From: Xiphophorus maculatus
Lineage: Eukaryota > Chordata > Actinopteri > Cyprinodontiformes > Poeciliidae
Assembly: GCF_002775205.1 (NCBI RefSeq)
Contig: NC_036450.1
Span: 25,818,288 to 25,882,287 of the forward strand
DNA length: 64,000 nt
Reading direction: 5' to 3'
In this document: in pieces, positions 35,601 to 44,061 of the stretch
Layout of the letters: each line of letters begins with the position of its first letter
How positions within the stretch are numbered: position 1 is the stretch's first letter
The notes under the pieces: generated by a model
Told to the model about the DNA's origin: nothing
Databases searched by the model: none
What the model saw: only the letters and a program-made list of their open reading frames with translations
Program-made: the position numbers and the translations under genes

Positions 35601-38600
35601 CCAGTTCAAAAACTCTTTTTCTCCTGTGAAATTATTGAATAAATAGACATATTTATAACAAAGATATTCATTGTTTTTAATCTGTGGTTTATGTTATTCA
35701 ACCATCAGATTGGTGCAAAGTGTTATTAGACATTCATCTTTCCAGTGTTTCAGGAAGTTCTGATCATTCATGGAGCTTCTTTAGAAATATGGACTGTGGA
35801 CGTTGACGTTAGCGTTAGCTGCTACATGTTTAGCATTGAGATGCTATGTTATGCTTGAATAGCCTTGCTGATAGGCTATCTCCTTTTAAGGAATCCACTT
35901 TTTTCACTTCCAATACGATACAGTTACCTGAGGTTTAGTATCGGCTGATAACAATCTGATGCAGAGAAACAGCTGAATTGACTTTAAATGTTTCTTTGTC
36001 TTTAAACAGACATAAATGTACTGAATTACAAATGTATTTGATAACTCTGCACTAGTGCATTTCACATCAACAGCTTCACCAGCTTGGTCAAACATGTAAA
36101 AACAAAACAACTTTAATCTGTTCAGTCTGAGCGATTAGGAGTAGAACAGCCAATGCAAAATAAAACTGACAGTCAACAGGTTGATTACTTTGGTCGAACA
36201 TGTAAAAAATTAACCTGCAACAAACCGTCTTTCAAATGGTTCAGAAAGTGCAATAAGGAATTCTAAAGGTGATGTAAAACTAATAAAACAGAACTAGACC
36301 GAATAGATCTGCTCTTATGGATTGGGCACATTGTCACCAATACCTAATCTGCAATATTTTTTTTCAATATCGGGACCGATATTGATATTGGATCTGTGCA
36401 TCGCTAGACCTTTTAGCACAGCTTGAACATAACAGCAGTCTTTTTCAGCGTCCATTGTCTTTTGAAGCAGAAACTAACCTGCTGTGTGTTTGAGTCAGTG
36501 TGTGTTTGAGTCAGTGTGTGTTTGAGTCAGTGTGTGTTTGAGTCAGTGTGTGTTTGAGTCAGTGTGTGTTTGAGTCAGTGTGTGTTTGAGTCAGTGTGTG
36601 TTTGAGTCAGTGTGTGTTTGAGTCAGTGTGTGTTTGAGCAGTTTTAGTGTTATTCTTGGGTCATGTTATGAAAACCTTAAAAGTGTTCTAGATAATGCTG
36701 ATGCTAACCTTGATGACTTGATTTTTTAATGTTTAACAGACCAAACCAGAACTGATAAGTAAAAGATAAATTATTTTAGAGCAGCTGGGTGCAAGATGCA
36801 ATCTAAAATAAATAAATAAATAAAAAGCTGGGAAGAGGCTCCACACAAAGCGTCCCTAGTGTGGGATGGATGCTCCTCTGTGGAAAGTGTCTGCTGATGA
36901 GTGTGGGTGAAAGCAGCTTTGGAGCAGGATGCTGCTGGAGATCAGAGAGCTGGGCCATAAAAATACCTTCAGCACTCTGGAGTTCTAACAACACAACGCT
37001 CAGTTTCACTGTGTTACAGCATTTAAGCAGAAATGTAAAGCAAAAGACGAAAAAATAAAATTGTGCAACAGAATTTAATTGCTGCAGTCTGAAAGCATAA
37101 ATGTGATTACAGTGATGAGGGAAACGCAGCATTATCACCCAGTGCTGTGTTATTATGTTTATAGCTATGCTAATGATATTTATAACACGTGTTTATATGT
37201 TTGTTCTTATTTCAATTTTGTAAAAGCAGCAGAGAAATCACAGCTGTGTGTCTGTCACTGTTACCAGTTACAGCTATAGAACTTTTTTAGATAAAGATTA
37301 AAAATCAGATTTTATGTTGCGTTCTTACTTCCAGGCTCTTCCTTCCTTGTGTCCCAGCTTCATTACTCCTATTATTTTTCCTGCCTCCCATTTCTTCCTA
37401 CTCTACTACACTTTTTCCTGACACTTTGGTTAGTTTTAGTATTACTTTTATCTGTTTTAGCTGTTTTCTCCCACTGTTGGTATGACAGAAAACAAAAATA
37501 TTTCAAAAATTTAACTGAATTTATTTAATCCTGTTGTTCTGTGTTTATGATGCTCACAATTTCTGCAGTGTCAGAAATATTGCCCAAAAATATAAATAAA
37601 AAAAATATATATATTAACCTCACTATTTTAATTAAACAAAGACCCCAAAATATTGTGCTAAACCTGCAGGTTCATAGCGTCTGTCCAGTAATGCAGAACT
37701 GCAGTAAAGATGCTATTTTTTGTTGTAAATGAAGAAATAAACAAACTCAGCAGGTAAAGTCTTTGTTTTACCCGCTCATGTCTGAGCAGAAACAGTTTGT
37801 CATAAAGCAGCCAGATCCAAAGCTGCCTCTTCTTATTGGTCACATGAGTTTTTCCTGTTACAGTAAGATGAATGCGGATAAGCGTGTGGAGAGTCCCATC
37901 CCGATCCTGCCGCTGTCCACGCCCGCCGTGGAGACAGAGAAGCTTATCAAGAGGAAAGATGAAGAAGTGAGTGGCAGGAGACACACACTACTGTCACACG
38001 CCACATCTTGCAAAAATAATGAGAATTTCTTGAATTTTGTCTCATTTTTCCTCAATGCATCAACTAAATTTAATGTATTTTCCAATATGTTTTCCTAATA
38101 GACCGAAACAGGTTGTGTGTAAATGTGAAGTGGAGGAAAATAACGCATATTTTGTTCTAACACAAATACATCTCAAAACTAGTTCTTGTGTTGATATTTG
38201 GATAATCTGAGCCACTAGCGTTACATTAACATTGGAAAAAAAAATAAATAAATATGAACAAAACAAAAATATATATAATTTTTGATAAAAATCTCAGTAG
38301 ATTTACTGTCATTTTTTAAGGACTGCTATTTTATTTGTATCCATATTGAAGAAAAGAGGATGGATACATTTTCTTTTATGGGATGTTGACATTTATAGAA
38401 AATGTAAAAAAAGAAAAGCATAAAGTTTCCAACTTAAAGCCGCACCTTCTTAGGAAGGTGTAAAGGTCTTACACCTTCCTAAGAAATGGTGTAAGACATT
38501 TTTTGCCAAAAGTGCTTTTTTTCCCTATTCTTCAAGGTGACAATATGTTTTTCACATATTTGTTAAAACTATCCCCATGTTGTGACAGTGTAATATGAGA

Positions 38601-39544
38601 CAACCAATCAGAACCAGGAGGAAGGCCTTAGCGCTGTCAATCCCCCTCATGTACCCGCTGCTCAATGTTCTGATAGTGGAGGAACAACTTATTGTTACAT
38701 GAAAACAGTTAATCCACCATCGTTGGTGGCCATGCTAACTAGCCTTCCATTCACAACAAACTGCTAGCAGAGGGTAAGGGGAATGAGCAGCACCACATGG
38801 AGGATGATTAACAACATTAAGACCCGCCTCCTGGCTCTCATTGGTTGTTTCTAATTAGTACTGGGAGAAAGCAGAGGAACTCCATTTTTTTACAGGTTAT
38901 CTGTCTCATACCAAACTGTCACAACATAGTGATAGTTTGAATAAATATGTAAAAAAATAAAATAAAATTTTATGAAAGTTACATACTACAGCTTGAATGA
39001 TAAGAAAAAAAAATAGCAACAACCCCCCCCCCAAACAACCTGCATTTGCTGTTATATCCATGTTTCAAAACATTATTATCTTTATGATTTGCATAAAAAT
39101 ATAAACATCACTAATGTTCTCTAACAGACGCATTTCTACTGAGATTCAGTTTCACAGCTGGATTGTTTACTTACTGGTTAAGTTCTGAAGGAAATTAATT
39201 GCAATTGATTTTATTTGGGGGTATTAGACCCCAGAGGGGTCAACACTATTACATTTTGGTAACTAATATAAAACATAATGCATCATTTCCATTCCTGTCA
39301 CAGTTACGCACTACTTAGTGTTGGTTTATCACATAAATCGATGTTAAAAGTTCCCTGAAGTTTACGTTCATGGTGTGATAACTTGTGAAAAAGGTTGAAG
39401 AGTTCTGAAAGTCTGTCTGCTCCTCACGCTGCTCTCCTCTCCTCTCCGTCTCTCTGTCTCCATGTGGCTGGTCCTCTGCAGCTGAGGAGGATGCAGCAGA
39501 TGCTGCAGAAGATGCAGCAGCAGATGCACGGGCAGGACCTGTGA
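27118..39544 (+). CDS. septin5: Septin-5-like GTPase (12 coding exons, complete)
   Basis: Filament-forming septin GTPase of the SEPT2 group, which in vertebrates associates with exocytosis and membranes. Exons: 27118-27160, 27319-27329, 29646-29736, 29857-29943, 30028-30151, 32659-32793, 33427-33544, 34719-34820, 35188-35284, 35360-35495, 37864-37966, 39482-39544. These total 1110 nt, or 369 aa, the length of human SEPTIN5, with all phases consistent. Domains: polybasic segment HRKSVKKGF (33-41), P-loop GEFGLGKST (49-57), switch I Thr83, G3 DVPG (106-109), G4 AKAD (187-190), the septin unique element after [10 protein letters not shown], then [10 protein letters not shown] and a short C-terminal coiled coil [26 protein letters not shown] and the tail identify septin 5 rather than septins 1, 2 or 4. 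Oddities are Phe51 in place of the usual Ser in the P-loop and Val107 in place of Thr in G3. Which of the fish paralogues (5a or 5b) it is cannot be told. Confidence 0.94.
27319..27329 (+). CDS. septin5: 11-nt microexon of septin5
   Basis: AGGATTCGGAG lies between GGCAG and GTAAAG. Exon 1 ends in phase 1 and exon 3 begins in phase 0, so a 3n+2 exon is required. This one supplies E-D-S-E and gives the N-terminus [18 protein letters not shown] followed by DREYVGF, matching human ATPEDKQ-DIDKQYVGF in length and acidity. Confidence 0.8.
28867..29300 (-). mobile_element. tRNA-derived SINE with internal (CA)n expansion
   Basis: Read on the minus strand, the head carries an A-box-like GTGGTAGCACTG and a B box GGGTTCGATTCC. 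The body follows: ATGTTCTCCCTGTGCATGCG, CCTCCCACAGTCCAAAAACA, AATTGGTCTCTAAATTCTCC, a GT run, and the tail CGACAGACTGGCGACCTGTC. The same tail occurs alone at 61925-62045, and a decayed body at about 25610-25740. Confidence 0.8.
29000..29095. repeat. (CA)n microsatellite inside the SINE
   Basis: About 96 bp of CA with a single CG interruption, located at the normally short GT-rich site of this SINE family. Confidence 0.95.
29297..29331. repeat. (TCAAT)n pentanucleotide repeat
   Basis: Seven tandem TCAAT units, then degenerate TTCAGTTCAATTAAA copies, adjoining the SINE head. Confidence 0.9.
29580..29616. repeat. (GT)n microsatellite near the septin5 exon 3 acceptor
   Basis: A pure GT run ends 29 bases before the exon 3 start. 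It sits where a branch point and pyrimidine tract are expected, so the acceptor relies on the short CCCTTTGCTTGTCTCTAG stretch after it. Confidence 0.9.
30152..32658. other. septin5 intron 5 with repeats
   Basis: Holds a dispersed repeat at about 30360-30775 whose inverted homologue is at 54560-54870. It also has a small hairpin repeat at 30858-30920 (AGTCCAGCAGTGACG facing CGTCACTGCTGGAC) and a ~715-bp element at about 31740-32455 of the same family as 35889-36408. No extra exon is required between exons 5 and 6. Confidence 0.6.
31740..32455 (+). mobile_element. hAT-like non-autonomous element (CGATATC family), copy 1
   Basis: Begins GATCCGATATTAATATCTGT and ends TCGGTATCGGTATCAGAGGA. The middle contains TTGGCTGTTCTACTCCTAAT and TTTTACATGTTTGACCAAAC, which appear reversed inside 35889-36408. 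The ends are too decayed to fix the duplication; TGGACT occurs on both sides. Confidence 0.6.
32794..33426. other. septin5 intron 6
   Basis: Begins with a CA/CG-rich short-tandem tract (about 32800-32900) and is otherwise AT-rich with no recognisable element. Confidence 0.5.
33650..34010. repeat. Imperfect T-rich tandem repeat in septin5 intron 7
   Basis: About seven decayed units of 45-55 bp built from TTTCTAGAAATTTCTGAG- and CTTTTCAAAATCAGAAATTT-like motifs. It produces Lys/Asn- or Phe-rich frames on both strands that are not genes. Confidence 0.6.
35570..36440 (+). repeat. Dispersed repeat R1, copy interrupted by a transposon
   Basis: Homologous to 8430-8660 up to about 35888, then interrupted by the 520-bp element at 35889-36408, then continuing from 36409 with CCTTTTAGCACAGCTTG. 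Confidence 0.65.
35889..36408 (-). mobile_element. 520-bp hAT-like non-autonomous element with 7-bp target-site duplication
   Basis: Flanked by CCTTTTA on both sides (35882-35888 and 36409-36415). The right end read in reverse, TCTAGCGATGCACAGATCC, and the left end AGGAATCCACTTTTTTCACT are diverged forms of the same terminal sequence. The interior has CCAATACGATACAG and GGACCGATATTGATATTGG blocks and no ORF. A 7-8 bp duplication points to hAT. The uninterrupted paralogue at 8430-8660 confirms the boundaries. Confidence 0.75.
36483..36641 (+). repeat. 16-bp minisatellite, 10 copies
   Basis: The unit TGTGTGTTTGAGTCAG is repeated ten times in tandem. The first nine copies are identical and the tenth has a one-base deletion. 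It lies in septin5 intron 10. Confidence 0.97.
38449..38483 (+). other. Perfect 15-bp hairpin in septin5 intron 11
   Basis: CTTAGGAAGGTGTAA and TTACACCTTCCTAAG flank the 5-base loop AGGTC. The stem is fully complementary. It may be a remnant of an inverted-repeat element; nothing links it to a known structured RNA. Confidence 0.6.
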
Positions 39545-40533
39545 CCTCCAATCGGCCATTTTACAGCAGCGATAATCTCACACACACACGGACACACACA
39601 GTGTAACCCACACTGCTCCCCTTCTTTCAGGGACGAGATGAGGAAATCTCTCTTTACTGATTAACAGATAAAGTGTTTTTAAGACAGCATGCTTTCTCTT
39701 CAGTGCAGTCCTCAGCCAAGTGATCTATAGATTTTTAGCCAGTAGACTGAAGTTATCAGATAGGCCAAAGTAGATTAACAAAGTAGATGCAACTCTTTGC
39801 TGAAATACTGAATAAGTATTCCAACAGTGGTCAAACGTTATGATGCTTTTGAATATTAAGATCAGAAATTTGAATATTTTTAGAAACAGGAAGCGGGTTT
39901 GTCAACTGAACATATCAGAATCGAGTTTTCATAGTTATTTAAAGTCATTAAATATAAGAAATAATGACTTCCTGTTGTGACAGGAAAAAACAAAAAAACA
40001 AAAGCACAATATTAGATGTAGAAGTCTTGAGTTATTGATGGTGTTTGGATAAATGATTCTCACCAAACTGTAATGAGACTCCTGGCAGTTTTCTAACAGG
40101 GTTCTTTGTTCACAGAGCATCAGAGGTTTGGGTTCCTCATCATGGTCTTTATTATCATATTCATCCTGAACTATGAATGATGCGTTTATGCTGCTATTTA
40201 AGATGCAGCTTCAATGAATCTTAAAAGCAAGAAAAGGTGCACATGTTTGAATTTATGGTGGACTTTCTGAAATCCACATAAGCTCAAATGTATACATACC
40301 CAGTGCATAGAGTTAATAACAGATAATGTCCCTGTTTTACAGCTTGCAGTTGGATATCAGAGTTTCTTATTAGAACCGGTGGAGTTCATTTTAAAAGGCT
40401 GGTTTCTGAAAACAGTAAGGACTTTTTGGTATAATTCAAAAAATTTTCATTGACCTGACGTCAGGAAATTCTAGAAATATCACATATTTTTTTCCTAACC
40501 CACTTTTGATTCAGGGTCACTGAACATCAAACT
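39545..40533 (+). other. septin5 3' UTR (extent uncertain)
   Basis: AT-rich non-coding DNA after the septin stop. No platelet glycoprotein Ib-beta gene is seen, although GP1BB directly follows SEPTIN5 in mammals. Several AATAAA motifs lie downstream (for example 42834-42839), so the true 3' end cannot be chosen. Confidence 0.4.
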
Positions 40534-40943
40534 TTTTTTTTTTTTTTTTACAATATATTTATTAAGAAACACAGAAAATATACATTCAAGCAAACATTGA
40601 AAACCACCAGCCCCCACAGTCAACACTTAGGATATAAGATACAATAAAATTCAACAAAAAAAGAAATTAAATGAAATGAAAACTGGGGACAAAGTAAAAA
40701 TGTATAGATACATTTTTGCACGATAAAGTTGAACTTCTTCAACTCTAAGACCTTGATAAGGTATCGCTCTCTTGTTAAAAAAATTAGCTGTATGAATTTA
40801 TATTAATCTTTGGTGTTGTTCTTTTATTTAATTCCATTACATTCATTCATTTCAGCTTGATTACTTTACAAAAATTGCATGAAGCTCTCTCAGATTTCCT
40901 TATATTTACTGTTTTCTCCTCTAACCACATGTTAATTTCTCTG
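40534..40943 (-). pseudogene. 5'-truncated retrocopy with poly(A) tail and 12-bp duplications
   Basis: On the minus strand a short open frame (40943-40847) ends in TGA and is followed by about 290 bases of UTR-like DNA. An AATAAA comes next, and then a poly(A) tract (poly-T on the plus strand at 40534-40549). The insert is bounded by the identical 12-mer GAACATCAAACT at 40522-40533 and 40944-40955. Poly(A), signal and long duplication indicate LINE-mediated retroposition. The frame includes MWLEEKTVNIRKSERASCNF; I do not recognise its parent. It may be a cellular mRNA or a non-LTR element end. Confidence 0.75.
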
Positions 40944-40956
40944 GAACATCAAACTC

Positions 40957-41408
40957 ATGGTGCGTTCCAGGTACCTGGGAATTGGGAACTCTGAGCTGGG
41001 ATTGATGTCAGACCAAGGTAACGACATTCTAGTCGTTCAAGTCGAAATTTCAACATGGCGACGCCCATAAACGTTGTTATCAGGACCTCTTCCAAACATT
41101 GTTTTAAGCTTTACTTCCCATAATCAAACACTACTTTCATTGTGTTCAGTTTATCATTGCAGGCACATGTAACATTGATTTTACAATTATTTTCTCTTAC
41201 GTGTGTGTCTCGTGAAATAAACATGTTTCCATCACAGCTTACTGTTGATTAAGTGAGGAGCGGCCATATTGAAATGCAAAGTCTGCCACACAAGTATCAA
41301 CTGGAGGGAGTCGGAGTTTCTCCCAGCTTCCCAACGGGAATAAATCCAACCTTTTTCCTACTGGGAAGCCGGCATTTCCCCAGTTCAGAGTATAACTGGA
41401 ACACAGTA
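40957..41408. mobile_element. Inverted-repeat DNA element (GCGTTCCAG ends)
   Basis: Starts GGTGCGTTCCAGGTACCTGG and ends with the reverse form CAGAGTATAACTGGAACACAG. Complementary sub-terminal stretches are GGGAATTGGGAACTCTGAG and TCCCAACGGGAATAAATCC with TCCTACTGGGAAGCCGG. There is no ORF. It resembles a fish non-autonomous DNA transposon; the superfamily is not determined. Confidence 0.55.
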
Positions 41409-44061
41409 TTAGTCTAAGGTTCATTCTGACCTCTGATGAAAAGGTAATTGGTTCAGATGTTCAAGAACAACACAATGATTGACAAACAGGAAGTTCTGGA
41501 ACACCAGTGAGCCAAATAACATCAGGTTGTGGTGCAGAACAAGAAATAAAACTGGAATGTTCAATTTGGACTAGAATTCATTTAGTTTCTAGCTTTAGGT
41601 TTTCAGGTAAGATGGAAATTGAGCTTTTTTTTCTCACAATGGCGATAAACTTCTTTAGTGATGCCAAGGTGAGAGTCATAAACCTAAACACACTGTACTA
41701 ACTGTGAAGCACGGTCAGAAATCCAACCAGAATGATAACTGAACTTGTTTAATAGTTACAAAGAAGCAGCTGTTTTTTCATCAACTTTTTATCTATAATT
41801 TAGATCCTGTTTGTATTGAAGAATATATAAAATAAACCTGAACCATCTCTACAGAGAAATTATGATCAAATAAAAACAAACAAATTGTTGTAAACAGTCC
41901 TGTTCCACTGACTGTGGTCCTGTTTTTCTAATTAACTATAAGACCCATTGTTTTGTTTGCTGTCTAATCTGGTTATTTTATTCTAATATGAAGTGCAGAT
42001 TAATCGTTTTGAATATGTGAACATATTGAGTTATAAAGTAAAGTCTTGAAGGCTTGTGCAGCAGTTTCTACAGGATCATTCTAACATGTCTAGGATTAAA
42101 ACAGAAAAAATTCTGGTTCTGACCAAACCCACTGAGACACAGACGGTTCTGACAAACATCCTGGTACCGTCTCTTGGTTTTAACATCAGAATTAATTACA
42201 TCTGATGAAGATTGTTAAATGTTTCTGTGCTGGTAAACTTTATTCAGTAATCAAATCTTTGACACAGGTTGTCCAGCTACTTCCTGCTGTCTTTATAGTC
42301 TTTCCCACCAGTAGTAACTTCCTGTTGTTGATCACATGACTCGTGTGATGCGAAATAAACTAATGCCTGAAAAACCTAATCATCCTCACTCAAAAACATC
42401 TTAGCATTTTGTTTTGCTTTGTTTCCATTAAACAAATTCATTTTTGTTATTCCAATTTTGACAATATTACGGTCATTGGAAGAAAGGCTAGTGTGAATAT
42501 AATCTCCTTTTATATTTCTTACAAGTAATAACTGACACCAACATACAGCTAATATTTCCACAAACCTTCATCTTTTCAGTTCCAGAGAGTTTAGACGACA
42601 TTTCATCACACTGCTTTTCTACACTTCAGTGCCGTACTCTTCTGGGGAATTGTAATGATTTGTAAATATGAAGGTAAATCTTGTGAAATGAAACACAGCC
42701 AGAGGAAGTCGATCAGAAAACAAATGTTTGCTGAACTCCCTGACAGCAACAGAGTTTTCCAGCACTCAGGACTGCAAGTCTTTTTTTTTTTGTTTCTGTG
42801 GTTGATCAGACTGTTTTTAAATTTTGTGATGATAATAAAAATGATGTGAGAATTGTCTCAGCAGTCTGAATTTTCTGTTTTCACTCGACAGATGTTGTAC
42901 AACTGTCTATAACTTTCATGATGTTTTCAACATTACTCTTCAGTGGCAATACTTAGACATAACTCCCACTCCAAAGCATTAAATTTGCTTTTGCGATTTC
43001 AAATAATAAATGAGAGGCTAACAGTGACCTTTTACAGCGTTTATACACCGTGAAATTATGTTTAAAACATTCTCTGATTGATTAAGCCTAAGAGACATGT
43101 TGGCAATAGAAACCTCACTTACAATGACAATTGATCATTTCTGTCAAATTGCTGAGACTTGCGTTTCTAGAACTGCTGTATTATTGCCATTAACTGAGCG
43201 GCTGGCCCATAGGGGGCGCTGGGGCGCCGCCCTCCCTGATGTGGAGGGTGAAAGAAAATCCAAAAATGATCTATAAACATTCAAAATGTTCATAGATGTG
43301 CCTCGGAGGCGGAGCTCGGTGCAAGCAGGCGATTTGCAGAGCTGACTGGTTGCCACGGGAGATTAAAGTATTTCTCAAACACGCATGAAAGAATCAAGGC
43401 AAAACTCCAGGTATGTTTTTGATGAGGGAATAACATCATAACATGACGTAAAGCTCCAAAACATTTACACATCACCGCCCCCTTCACTGTAATAATGGTC
43501 CCTAAGACCGAACTGGACCTTATTGGTACAGGGTTCCGTTGTGGAAACGCCTAAAATCCTTCATTCAGTTTCTATGCACAACAAAATTGGAACAAACCTT
43601 CAGAAAACTGCAAAGATGCTGAGACACTGAGCTTCTTTAAATCAAGGCCACTACTTATTGCTGCCTTTGATCAATAGCGGGAACATTGACCTGTTTGATG
43701 TGCTTGATGATTTTGATGATGGCATTTGACAATATGTACATTTTTATCGCTGGTTTCACAGTCACTGTATTATGTCTTAAAGGTGTAAAGCAGTTTGAAG
43801 TGCCTTGTTGCTGTAACAGAAGAACCAGACCTGACTTCAGATCAGTTGAAAGCGTTTCTGTGTTGTGTTCTGTGGACAGAGTGGGAGAAGCTTCGGGGTG
43901 AAACGGCAGCCAGCTGTGCAGCAGAGACTGCCCAGCCTGCATATCCGTGTTTCAGCGGGTTGCTCTCGGTGTAGTGCGGGCTTTTTTTTTTTTTAATCTT
44001 TTTATTACTGGTTGCGTAAGTCGGCAGAGCAGCAGCGTCCGTCGGAGCTCTGGGCAGGAGG
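41409..44061. other. Intergenic DNA before mctp1
   Basis: Contains a partial R2 repeat at about 42240-42450 (CTACTTCCTGCTGTCTTTATA, TTGATCACATGACTCGTGTG, TTTCCATTAAACAAATTCAT) and a candidate polyadenylation signal at 42834-42839. A GC-rich repeat-like patch lies at about 43190-43470. The mctp1 promoter should lie in the last 150 bases, which become CpG-rich after a T-run at 43983-43994. No other gene is seen. Confidence 0.45.

Noticed and set aside
36483-36641. CRISPR-like array
   Set aside because: Units are tandem with no spacers; it is an ordinary intronic minisatellite in a vertebrate genome.
39545-43980. GP1BB-like gene expected after septin5
   Set aside because: No leucine-rich repeat frame or signal peptide was found on the plus strand; only repeats and a retrocopy are seen.
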